Both the position numbers and the translations under genes were made by a program. The notes below the pieces were generated by a model, which saw nothing but the letters and a program-made list of their open reading frames with translations, was not told where the DNA came from and made no database searches. A DNA stretch of 11,774 nt. It comes from SZUA-584 sp050943225 (lineage in GTDB: Bacteria; Bacillota; Clostridia; Christensenellales; SZUA-584). The stretch is taken from assembly GCA_050943225.1 (NCBI GenBank), contig JBMNOT010000049.1, positions 1 through 11,774 of the forward strand, written 5' to 3'. Positions 1 through 6,426 of the stretch are shown here, piece by piece. Positions within the stretch are counted from its first letter, which is position 1, and each line of letters opens with the position of its first letter.

Positions 1-1
1 G

Positions 2-1486
2 CTCACCGAGACGCAGCACCTTATTGCGGACCGCGTGCTGAAGGAGCTCAACGCGCGGCTTAAGTTTCTCACCAACGTGGGGCTTTCTTATCTCACGCTG
101 TCGCGCGCGGCGGGCACACTGTCGGGCGGCGAAGCGCAGCGCATCCGCCTTGCCACGCAGATAGGCTCCGGGCTAACCGGCGTGCTGTACATATTCGACG
201 AACCGAGCATCGGATTACACCAGCGCGACAACGGCAAGCTGCTCGCCACGCTGAAGCAATTGCAGGCGTTGGGCAATACGCTCATTGTAGTGGAGCACGA
301 CGAGGAGACGATACTGGCCGCAGATTATGTGATCGATATGGGTTCAGGCGCAGGCGTCCACGGCGGCACGGTCGTAGCTGCGGGCACCCCGGAGGAGATA
401 TCGCGCAATCCAAAGTCGCTGACCGGTCAGTACCTGTCCGGCGCAAAGCGCATCGCGATTCCGAAAAAGCGCCGCGAGCCGGCCGGCTGGTTCAAGGTGA
501 TCGGCGCGGCGGAGAACAACCTGAAGAACATAGACGCGGCGTTTCCGATCGGCGTGATCACCGCGGTGACGGGCGTGTCGGGCAGCGGCAAGTCCACGCT
601 GGTCAACGAGATACTCTACAAAGCGCTGGCCAGGGAGCTGTACAACGCGAAGGACAAGCCGGGCCGCCATACGCGCATCGAGGGCGCCGAACAGATCGAC
701 AAGGTGATCGATATTGACCAGAGCCCCATCGGGCGCACGCCGCGTTCCAACCCGGCCACATATACCGGCGTGTTTACCCACATCCGCGATCTGTTCGCAG
801 CCACCAGGGACGCCAGAGTGCGCGGCTACGGCAAGGGACGGTTCTCGTTCAACGTGAAGGGCGGGCGCTGCGAAGCCTGCGGCGGAGACGGCATCATCAA
901 AATCGAGATGCACTTCCTGCCCGACGTGTACGTGCCGTGCGAGGTGTGCAAGGGCGCGCGCTACAACCGTGAGACGCTGGAAGTACGCTACAAAGGCAAG
1001 AACATACAGGAAGTGCTGGATATGACGGTGGAGGAGGCGCTCGCCTTTTTCGAGGGCATTCCGTCCATCCGCAACATTATGCAGGTGCTCTACGACGTGG
1101 GGCTGGGGTATATCCGGCTGGGGCAGCCGTCCACCACGCTGTCGGGCGGCGAGGCGCAGCGCGTCAAACTGGCGACGCACCTCTCCAAGCGTCAGACGGG
1201 CAATACGCTGTTCATACTGGACGAACCGACCACCGGCCTGCATGCCGACGACGTGAATCGTCTGGTCAAGATACTTGCGCGGCTGGCTGACAAGGGCAAT
1301 ACCGTCATCGTAATCGAGCACAATCTGGACGTCATCAAGTGCGCCGATTACGTGATCGATCTGGGACCGGACGGCGGCGACGGCGGCGGGCGGATCGTTG
1401 CGCAGGGAACGCCTGAGGAGCTGGCGCGCTGCTCCGAGAGCGCTACCGGATATTATTTGAGGCGGGTGTTGTCTAAAATCAGTTAA
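2..1486 (+). CDS. uvrA: UvrA, excinuclease ABC subunit A (C-terminal part, 5' end outside window)
   Basis: DNA-damage recognition ATPase of the cytoplasmic UvrABC nucleotide excision repair system; it loads UvrB at lesions. The reading frame is already open at base 2, so the true start lies upstream. Visible in order: the first ABC signature LSGGEAQR (bases 119-142) followed by a Walker B region ending FDEPSIGLH; the second Walker A GVSGSGKST (572-598); a C-x2-C-x19-C-x2-C zinc module (CEAC at 869-880, CEVC at 938-949); the second signature LSGGEAQR (1139-1162); and the Walker B FILDEPTTGLH near 1211. These two ABC halves plus the zinc module are diagnostic of UvrA. About 494 of the usual 940 or so residues are present, i.e. 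the end of ABC-I and all of ABC-II. The gene ends normally at TAA. No clear terminator is seen before the next gene 76 bases downstream. Confidence 0.97.
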   Translation, partial: LTETQHLIADRVLKELNARLKFLTNVGLSYLTLSRAAGTLSGGEAQRIRLATQIGSGLTGVLYIFDEPSIGLHQRDNGKLLATLKQLQALGNTLIVVEHDEETILAADYVIDMGSGAGVHGGTVVAAGTPEEISRNPKSLTGQYLSGAKRIAIPKKRREPAGWFKVIGAAENNLKNIDAAFPIGVITAVTGVSGSGKSTLVNEILYKALARELYNAKDKPGRHTRIEGAEQIDKVIDIDQSPIGRTPRSNPATYTGVFTHIRDLFAATRDARVRGYGKGRFSFNVKGGRCEACGGDGIIKIEMHFLPDVYVPCEVCKGARYNRETLEVRYKGKNIQEVLDMTVEEALAFFEGIPSIRNIMQVLYDVGLGYIRLGQPSTTLSGGEAQRVKLATHLSKRQTGNTLFILDEPTTGLHADDVNRLVKILARLADKGNTVIVIEHNLDVIKCADYVIDLGPDGGDGGGRIVAQGTPEELARCSESATGYYLRRVLSKIS

Positions 1487-1515
1487 ACCTTGCTATTCAA
1501 AAAACCGATTATAGA

Positions 1516-1542
1516 TTGAAAGGGTGTAGTGCGTCATATAGG
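1516..1542 (+). promoter_or_regulatory. Weak candidate promoter for the diguanylate cyclase gene
   Basis: TTGAAA (1516-1521) and TATAGG (1537-1542) are separated by 15 bases, which is short for a sigma-A promoter. The gap between uvrA and the cyclase gene is only 76 bases, so some read-through from uvrA is also possible. A small GGG-TTG-CCC inverted repeat lies just before the ribosome binding site. The call is tentative. Confidence 0.25.
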
Positions 1543-1562
1543 GTTGCCCCAGGAGGCTTCGC

Positions 1563-3050
1563 TTGAGCATTAAACTGAAGCTGACAATTTCAACAATTGC
1601 AGTTTTCCTGCTGATGGCGATTATCATTGGCGTGATTTTTTCTTCCGCCATGAGATCCACGCTGACCAGCGAAGCCCGTTATGATGCGGGGCAGCAAAGT
1701 CACAAGGCTGTTCACGCTCTGGAGAAAAGCCTGGCTTCCGACACGCAGGTCATCCAAACGTTGGCGTCCGGCAGCATTGTAAAGGGCAGTGCCGAAGAAT
1801 ACCTGCCGATGCTGGTGAGCAGTGCGCGGCTGTCCAAGTTCGAATATATCGCGCTCCAGTGGAACAATGAATGGTACATGGTAACCGCGGACGGCTATCG
1901 GGCCATGAACGCGCCTTCCGGCATCAGCAACGAGCTTCGCAGCGCAGTATTCTTCGGCTACCTGTACGAGGGCGAAACGCCCGGGCTGCTGATCGCTGAA
2001 CCTGTGGCGTCGGGCAACGACACGATTTCGGGCAAGGTTGTCGCCAAACGGTCGGTGGAGTGGCTGAGGAATATTGTTGCTTTAGAAGACCTGCAGAATG
2101 ATATCCCCGTATTGGTGGCCCTGCAGGACGGCCGGATCATCTATCCTGCCGACGTCGAAGGAACAGTGACTGCCAAACCACAGGAAGAAGGTACTGCCAT
2201 CGTGGTGAGCGCCAACGCCAAAGCCAGCACATACGACGGCATGGCCGTCACGGTTGTGGGTACGCCGCTGATTGTCACCACTTATGTGGACACGGCCGTT
2301 ATTGACAAAAAAATGAGTCAATACATCCAAAACTTTCTGATCTTTACGGCGTTCGGCCTTGCATTTATCTCGGTCATTGTGTATGGCGTCAGTTCAGTGC
2401 TCACTCGGTCCATCATCGATCTTGCCAAATACACGGAGCAGGCGGATCTGACGGGTGCGCGCATGCCGGTGAAGTTTACACGGCGCAATGACGAGGTCGG
2501 TATTTTGGCCCGCTCGTTTGCACTGATGATGAACAAGGTTTCCGGTTCGCTGGGCAAGATGCGCCACATGGCATACCACGACAACCTGACGGGCCTCAAA
2601 AACAGGTATTCGCTGGAGCAGGATCTTGAAAAGCTGATCAGCGCCAAAAAGCCGTTTGCCTTCGCGCTGATTGATATAGACGACTTCAAGATTATCAACG
2701 ACATGATGGGTCACGCCGAAGGCGACCGCCTGCTGATCTGCACCGCCCGGATATTTGAAAGCCAGGAGTCCGACACGCTGAAAGCGTACCGGTGGGGCGG
2801 CGACGAATTTGCCTTCATACTTACGGGAGAAGGGCGCCAAAGCTACGAGCAGGATATTGAAAAGGTGCTGACGGAGGTGTCGGCGCGCTTCAACAGCGCC
2901 AGCAAGTGGCGCATATCGGTGAGCGCCGGCCTTTGCCTCTTCCCGGACAGCGCTTCCGATTACGCGCAGCTGCTGGCTTTGGCGGACCAGGCGCTGATAC
3001 TGTCTAAGCGCAGCGGCAAATCGCGCTATCGCTTCTATGAGGATATATAA
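1563..3050 (+). CDS. Membrane-bound diguanylate cyclase (extracellular sensor - HAMP - GGDEF)
   Basis: Predicted to make the second messenger c-di-GMP from two GTP. The start is TTG, chosen because AGGAGG (1551-1556) lies 6 bases upstream and the protein then opens with a hydrophobic segment. Domains: membrane segment about residues 8-28; extracytoplasmic region about 30-255, in size and position like a dCache/Cache-type ligand sensor (fold inferred, not proven); second membrane segment about 258-280; HAMP-like linker about 281-335 (ends with NDEVGILARSF); GGDEF domain about 335-495. The catalytic motif GGDEF is intact (412-416). The metal/substrate residues in DIDDFKIIND (371-380) and HAEGD are present, as are the family's SAGLCLFP and SKRSGKSRYRFY tail motifs. 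The usual RxxD inhibitory site (9 and 6 residues before GGDEF) is absent: those positions are Ser and Leu. No EAL domain is fused. The gene is monocistronic, followed by a terminator. The signal sensed cannot be told. Confidence 0.93.
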   Translation: MSIKLKLTISTIAVFLLMAIIIGVIFSSAMRSTLTSEARYDAGQQSHKAVHALEKSLASDTQVIQTLASGSIVKGSAEEYLPMLVSSARLSKFEYIALQWNNEWYMVTADGYRAMNAPSGISNELRSAVFFGYLYEGETPGLLIAEPVASGNDTISGKVVAKRSVEWLRNIVALEDLQNDIPVLVALQDGRIIYPADVEGTVTAKPQEEGTAIVVSANAKASTYDGMAVTVVGTPLIVTTYVDTAVIDKKMSQYIQNFLIFTAFGLAFISVIVYGVSSVLTRSIIDLAKYTEQADLTGARMPVKFTRRNDEVGILARSFALMMNKVSGSLGKMRHMAYHDNLTGLKNRYSLEQDLEKLISAKKPFAFALIDIDDFKIINDMMGHAEGDRLLICTARIFESQESDTLKAYRWGGDEFAFILTGEGRQSYEQDIEKVLTEVSARFNSASKWRISVSAGLCLFPDSASDYAQLLALADQALILSKRSGKSRYRFYEDI

Positions 3051-3066
3051 GTCTGAAACAAAGCAG

Positions 3067-3090
3067 AAAGGGCCGAACAGGCCCTTTTTT
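3067..3090 (+). terminator. Rho-independent terminator between convergent genes
   Basis: Perfect 8-bp stem AAAGGGCC / GGCCCTTT with a 5-base loop (GAACA), followed by a T run (3085-3090). It sits 16 bases after the cyclase stop codon. It is also 5 bases beyond the stop codon of the convergent gene at 3096, so it may serve both strands. On the minus strand the flanking A3067-A3069 give only a short T tract, so it should be weaker there. Confidence 0.88.
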
Positions 3091-3095
3091 CATGC

Positions 3096-3971
3096 TTATT
3101 CGGCGGCACGCCGGGGAGGGAGAAGCAGCAGCATCGACGTGGCCTTTTTATAGTCGGCATAGCCGGGCCGCGTGGTGAGCAGGCGCTTTTCCATCATGGG
3201 TATGCTGATGAACAAGAACAGCAGCGTCATCAGCACCGGGCCGAATATCAGCCACCACATATCGGGCAACTGCCCCAGCATCATGATGTAGATACCCCAC
3301 CAGAACAACACCTCGCCCAAATAGTTGGGATGACGGGAATACTTCCACAGCCCGCCGGTTATATGGCGTCCCTTATTGGCGGGATCCTTGCGGAAACGCC
3401 GCATCTGGCCGTCCGATAAGATCTGAATCACGACGGCAATTAAGCAGATAACTGCACCGGCGATGGTCAGCGCACTGAGCTGCCCGGCGGACTGTGCGCA
3501 GTAATACGCGGGCAGGAGGGCCGCAAACACGACCAGCGTGGGCATCATGTTGATGCCGAAGAAATTGGTCAGCGGCCACAGGGCGGGGTTTTTGTCGTGT
3601 AGCATTGTATAGCGCCAGTCCTGATGATGCATGCCTTTCCAGCCAATGATCCAGTTCAGCGTGAGCCGCACACCCCAGAACAAAAGCACGGCAATAATAA
3701 GCGCATCCGCCGCGTCAAAAACGCGGGCGCTGAACAGGAAGCACACGTACAGTACGGGGGGCGCCACGCTCCAGTACGGGTCGTACATGCTGGAATTGGA
3801 AAAAATGAGGCCGGATGCCCATACCCCCACGGTGGCGACGACGTCCGCGCATAGAAACCGCCACATGGGCGGCAGCGGCAGCAGCCAGAATATGAGCAGC
3901 CCTGCAAGGAAGGCCACCACATACACGATGAGCACCACAAACAGAGACAAAGGCTTGGACATATTTTTCAT
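3096..3971 (-). CDS. DUF1295 family multi-pass membrane protein (steroid 5-alpha-reductase-like fold)
   Basis: Integral membrane protein of 291 residues, the usual size for DUF1295 (PF06966), a family related to the C-terminal domain of steroid 5-alpha-reductases and to isoprenylcysteine methyltransferases. Family hallmarks: SMYDPYWSVAP (61-71), NPALWPLTNFFG (128-139), SDGQMRRFR (186-194), the core LWKYSRHPNYLGEVLFWWG (208-226), and the C-terminal RPGYADY followed by a Leu/Pro-rich end. Several hydrophobic segments are visible, roughly at 10-32, 40-58, 72-84, 88-108, 143-158, 165-185, 218-233 and 238-258. The ATG at 3971 is preferred to the one three codons later because GGAG (minus strand, 3982-3979) lies 7 bases upstream. 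The biochemical substrate of bacterial members is unknown; a redox or lipid-modifying role is only inferred from the fold. It converges with the cyclase gene and has its own candidate -10 box, so it need not be co-transcribed with the gene upstream at 4042-4704. Confidence 0.9.
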   Translation of the reverse strand: MKNMSKPLSLFVVLIVYVVAFLAGLLIFWLLPLPPMWRFLCADVVATVGVWASGLIFSNSSMYDPYWSVAPPVLYVCFLFSARVFDAADALIIAVLLFWGVRLTLNWIIGWKGMHHQDWRYTMLHDKNPALWPLTNFFGINMMPTLVVFAALLPAYYCAQSAGQLSALTIAGAVICLIAVVIQILSDGQMRRFRKDPANKGRHITGGLWKYSRHPNYLGEVLFWWGIYIMMLGQLPDMWWLIFGPVLMTLLFLFISIPMMEKRLLTTRPGYADYKKATSMLLLLPPRRAAE

Positions 3972-4008
3972 GTGCGTTCTCCGAAAATATAAAGATAATT
4001 ATAATTAC

Positions 4009-4037
4009 ATTATACGACAAACCCGCCGCAGCGAAAA
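4009..4037 (-). promoter_or_regulatory. Candidate promoter for the DUF1295 gene
   Basis: On the minus strand a perfect TATAAT occupies 4014-4009 in an AT-rich stretch (3985-4014), about 38 bases before the start codon. The hexamer 17 bases upstream (TTTTCG, 4037-4032) is a poor -35 and overlaps the end of the preceding gene's frame region. The -10 box is convincing and the -35 is not. Confidence 0.45.
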
Positions 4038-4041
4038 GGGC

Positions 4042-4704
4042 TTATCGTGAGCTGTTCATGAATTTGAATATATCCTCCGGCTTCATGCCCTGCATGGTAG
4101 CCATCATGCGCATCATATTCTGTATGTTTTTCAGCTGAGACTGCTGTTCGGGCGGCATGAACATCGATATCGCCTCAAACATATCCTCAGGCGAGGACAT
4201 GTTCATATGCCGCAGCTTTTCCAGGCGCCTGATCATCCGCTCGAAGTTCTCCTGCATCTGCACGGAGCGCTGCAGCGCGCGCATTAGCTCCGAGCTTTCG
4301 CGGGACGCGTAGTGCTGCAGTATTTCCAGCAGCGCCTGCTGGCGGGACATGCGGGAGAAGCCGTTGAGGTCCGCTCCGGGAAAGCCGTGCGGTATCGCCG
4401 GCGGGTTGGTCCGGTATTCTTCCGCTATCTTCTGCGCTTTCAGAATCTGATGAATCGCTTCCCTGTCCCTTGCGCAGACATACGGCTCGATGCTCTTCAG
4501 CAAGTCTAGCACCGTCCCTTGGCGCAGTCCGTCTTTCAGTGTCATCGCCAGAAGAAAGCTGAGTTCGGGTGTGAAGGCGGCGTTTTTCAATATGTCGTCT
4601 TCCGCCTGAGAGGCAGGGGCGCTTTTTTCCGCGCGAGGCGGTTCCCGGCGGGTGTACTGAATCTGGCGGGATATCGGCCTTGGGCCATAGGGAAATATCG
4701 GCAT
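4042..4704 (-). CDS. Uncharacterised helical protein, Met-rich C-terminus (220 aa)
   Basis: I do not recognise a family. The ORF is supported by a good ribosome binding site (AAGGAG, minus strand 4718-4713, 8 bases before ATG) and by a promoter further upstream. The first 35 or so residues are rich in Pro, Arg and Ser and look disordered. The rest reads as amphipathic helices, with a possible linker NPPAIPHGFPG at 100-110. A charged, Arg-rich helix spans about 135-166. The C-terminus (167-220) is rich in Met and Gln. It carries a twice-occurring short motif, PEDMF (172-176) and PEDIF (209-213), flanking a Met-rich helix at 191-205. There is no signal peptide or membrane segment, so it is probably cytoplasmic. 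It is divergently transcribed from the 109-residue protein at 4813-5142, whose C-terminus has a similar Q-L-I-M spacing. Function unknown; a structural or protein-interaction role is a guess. Confidence 0.78.
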   Translation of the reverse strand: MPIFPYGPRPISRQIQYTRREPPRAEKSAPASQAEDDILKNAAFTPELSFLLAMTLKDGLRQGTVLDLLKSIEPYVCARDREAIHQILKAQKIAEEYRTNPPAIPHGFPGADLNGFSRMSRQQALLEILQHYASRESSELMRALQRSVQMQENFERMIRRLEKLRHMNMSSPEDMFEAISMFMPPEQQSQLKNIQNMMRMMATMQGMKPEDIFKFMNSSR

Positions 4705-4737
4705 GGCAGCAGCTCCTTCATAGAAAGTCCGTGCTAT

Positions 4738-4766
4738 ATTTTATGCGGCGGCGGGGTGTATGTGAA
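4738..4766 (-). promoter_or_regulatory. Promoter of the 220-residue protein gene
   Basis: On the minus strand TTCACA (4766-4761) and TAAAAT (4743-4738) each match the sigma-A consensus at 5 of 6 positions and are spaced by exactly 17 bases. Transcription would start about 25-30 bases before the ATG at 4704, leaving just enough leader for the ribosome binding site. Confidence 0.55.
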
Positions 4767-4791
4767 CAAAGCCGCCAAAGGCGAATATACA
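4763..4791 (+). promoter_or_regulatory. Candidate promoter of the 109-residue protein gene, overlapping the divergent one
   Basis: TGAACA (4763-4768) and TATACA (4786-4791) are 17 bases apart, each matching consensus at 4 of 6 positions. The -35 shares bases 4763-4766 with the -35 of the opposite-strand promoter, so polymerase binding would be mutually exclusive. The leader would be only about 15 bases. The call is weaker than the opposite-strand one. Confidence 0.35.
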
Positions 4792-4812
4792 TGAGGTAAA
4801 GGAGGTGCCCAT

Positions 4813-5142
4813 ATGGCGAAAAGGGATTTGCGATCGTTCAAGAAAAAGGGGCTCACAAGCGAGGAAATTAAAGCGGCGGCTCAGAAGGCCAACATTAAGA
4901 TCGGCGACGCGCCTGAGGAACAGATCCACAGCATGGAGGAGACGATTTCCAAGTATCAGAACAAGAGCGAGAGCGAGCTCATGAGCGATCTGGAGAAGAT
5001 GATCCGCGAGGGGCGGAAAAACGGCACCTTCTCCGACGAAATGCTGGACGCCTTTGTGAAAAATGTCGGGCCCATGCTGGACAGCGCACAGCGCAAGAGG
5101 CTGGATACTATCGCACGCATGATCAAAAATAAGGAAATCTGA
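4813..5142 (+). CDS. Uncharacterised small helical protein (109 aa)
   Basis: I do not recognise a family. Translation is well supported: a near-perfect AAAGGAGGTG (4797-4806) sits 6 bases before ATG. The protein is highly charged and helical throughout. A basic N-terminus (residues 1-13, KR and KKK runs) is followed by helix 14-28 and an acidic helix 34-70 (SEEIK, EEQIHSMEET, SESELMSDLEKMIREGRKNG). A Thr-Phe-Ser turn at 72-74 leads into the last helices (75-105), ending in basic residues. There is no Cys, no signal peptide and no membrane segment. The basic ends could suggest nucleic-acid or ribosome contact, but that is speculation. Its final helices (QxxxLxxIxxMI, 93-104) resemble residues 187-198 of the divergent neighbour. 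The preceding 108 bases are shared with that gene as a divergent control region. No strong terminator follows; imperfect inverted repeats begin about 24 bases after the stop. Confidence 0.85.
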   Translation: MAKRDLRSFKKKGLTSEEIKAAAQKANIKIGDAPEEQIHSMEETISKYQNKSESELMSDLEKMIREGRKNGTFSDEMLDAFVKNVGPMLDSAQRKRLDTIARMIKNKEI

Positions 5143-5327
5143 CCAATAGACTGGCTGCATTTACATACGCCGCCTGTGCACGGATGCGCCGCGGCGTTTA
5201 ACCCTGCCGGGAAAGGGGACAGGCCCCCGTGTACCTGGAGCCCTGGCTAAAGGCGGAAATGACTGCCGTTTAACGCATCTGTGCCATGGCTAATATAATA
5301 TCAGTGGGATTTCCAGACAGCGTGTGG
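5143..5327. other. Intergenic stretch with several inverted repeats
   Basis: No gene is seen here. Inverted repeats: ACGCCGC (5167-5173) with GCGGCGT (5191-5197), whose right arm overlaps the 10-base palindrome CGCCGCGGCG (5187-5196); and a nested structure with outer arms GCCGGG (5206-5211) and CCTGGC (5242-5247, one G-T pair) around inner arms CAGG (5220-5223) and CCTG (5234-5237). The octamer CGTTTAAC occurs twice (5195-5202 and 5267-5274). None is followed by a real T run, so these are at best weak terminators for the upstream gene. They could also be a degenerate repeat element. No open frame with a ribosome binding site lies inside. Confidence 0.4.
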
Positions 5328-5333
5328 TATAAT
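5325..5333 (+). promoter_or_regulatory. Extended -10 promoter for the murG run
   Basis: TGGTATAAT at 5325-5333 is a perfect extended -10 element (TGn plus TATAAT). The hexamer at -35 spacing (TGGGAT, 5305-5310) is poor, which is common for extended -10 promoters. Transcription would start near 5340, giving a leader of about 20 bases that contains the ribosome binding site GAAAGGG (5348-5354), 7 bases before the ATG. Confidence 0.6.
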
Positions 5334-5361
5334 ACAAAAATAATATTGAAAGGGCTACGGA

Positions 5362-6426
5362 ATGGCAAAGACAATTGTGCTGACAGGCGGCGGAACCGCC
5401 GGCCATGTGACCCCGAATCTCGCGATTATACCGAAGCTGAAAGAATACGGTTTCCACATCGAATATATAGGCACCAAAGAAGGAATGGAAAAAGAGATCA
5501 TAGGCTGCGCCGACATACCGTATCATACCATCAGCGCAGGGAAGCTGCGCCGGTATTTCAGCCTCAAGAACTTCACCGATCCGTTCAAAATACTGGCCGG
5601 CTATGTGAAAGCGGGCCACATACTCAAACGGCTGCAGCCAGCAGCGGTGTTTTCCAAGGGAGGTTTCGTCAGCGTTCCCGTGGTGTTCGCGGCGCACCGC
5701 AGAAAGATACCGGTGGTGCTGCACGAATCGGATTATACGCCCGGCCTTGCCAACCGGCTATGCATCCCCAGGGCGGATAAGATCTGCGTGGCTTTCGAGC
5801 CGACGCTGAAATACGTCCCGGCGGGCAAGGGCGTCTGCACCGGCTTGCCGATACGGCAGGAGCTGCTGTCCGGCAGCAGGGCGACCGGACTTTCAATATG
5901 CGGTTTTTCGGGCGAAAAGCCGGTGCTGCTTATGATGGGCGGCAGCCTGGGCGCCAAAGCGCTCAATGACGCCATCGATGCCGTGCTGGACGAATTGACG
6001 CAAATGTTCGACGTGGTCCATATCCGGGGCAAAAACAATCTGCGCAGCGGTTTTTTGCCGTGCGGGTATAAGCAGTTTGAATTTATCAGCTGCGAGCTGC
6101 CACATATCTACGCCGCGGCGGACATCATGGTTTCCCGTGCGGGGGCTACGGCAGTGTTCGAAATACTCTCGCTGGCGCTGCCCGCTCTGCTGGTGCCGCT
6201 GCCCAAAGCCACCAGCCGCGGTGACCAGATACTGAACGCGCAATTTTTTAAGGAAAAAGGTTTTTCGCTGGTGCTGGAGCAGGAGAACATGACTCCCGAA
6301 ACGCTGATGGACAGCATTCGCACATTGTATGACAAGCGGGAAACGTTGCGCGACCGCATGAAGCGCGAGAACAGGACAGACGCCGCCGAACGGGTGGCGC
6401 ACGTGATTATCGATGCCGCACACTGA
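5362..6426 (+). CDS. murG: MurG, lipid II-forming N-acetylglucosaminyltransferase
   Basis: Transfers GlcNAc from UDP-GlcNAc to lipid I on the cytoplasmic face of the membrane, making lipid II, the last intracellular step of peptidoglycan precursor synthesis. The 354 residues match the usual length. N-terminal Rossmann domain: GGGTAGHVTPN (9-19, His15), FSKGGFVSVPV, HESDYTPGLANR (121-132) and TGLPIR. C-terminal GT28 domain: GGSLGA (193-198), SRAGATAVFEI (258-268, with the nucleotide-binding Glu267), and SRGDQILNA with Gln289 and Asn292. All residues expected for activity are present, and the HESD and SRGDQ variants are those of Firmicute MurG. It stands outside a cell-division/cell-wall cluster: no ftsW, murB, murC or ftsQ is adjacent. 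Its 3' end overlaps the next gene by 14 bases, suggesting translational coupling. Confidence 0.95.
   Translation: MAKTIVLTGGGTAGHVTPNLAIIPKLKEYGFHIEYIGTKEGMEKEIIGCADIPYHTISAGKLRRYFSLKNFTDPFKILAGYVKAGHILKRLQPAAVFSKGGFVSVPVVFAAHRRKIPVVLHESDYTPGLANRLCIPRADKICVAFEPTLKYVPAGKGVCTGLPIRQELLSGSRATGLSICGFSGEKPVLLMMGGSLGAKALNDAIDAVLDELTQMFDVVHIRGKNNLRSGFLPCGYKQFEFISCELPHIYAAADIMVSRAGATAVFEILSLALPALLVPLPKATSRGDQILNAQFFKEKGFSLVLEQENMTPETLMDSIRTLYDKRETLRDRMKRENRTDAAERVAHVIIDAAH

Noticed and set aside
344..1321. 325-codon open frame on the minus strand opposite uvrA
   Set aside because: It mirrors uvrA codon periodicity, is full of His, Arg and Ala, and has no ribosome binding site or family motif. The plus-strand UvrA motifs are decisive.
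1487..1562. c-di-GMP riboswitch ahead of the diguanylate cyclase
   Set aside because: Only 76 bases are available and neither the conserved tetraloop/receptor elements nor the needed stems are visible.
3624..4050. Plus-strand frames opposite the DUF1295 gene
   Set aside because: They lie antisense to a protein with clear membrane segments and family motifs and have no promoter or ribosome binding site.
5286..5780. 164-codon plus-strand frame overlapping the start of murG
   Set aside because: It is out of frame with murG, reads as Arg/His-rich nonsense, and has no ribosome binding site. It begins upstream of the murG promoter.
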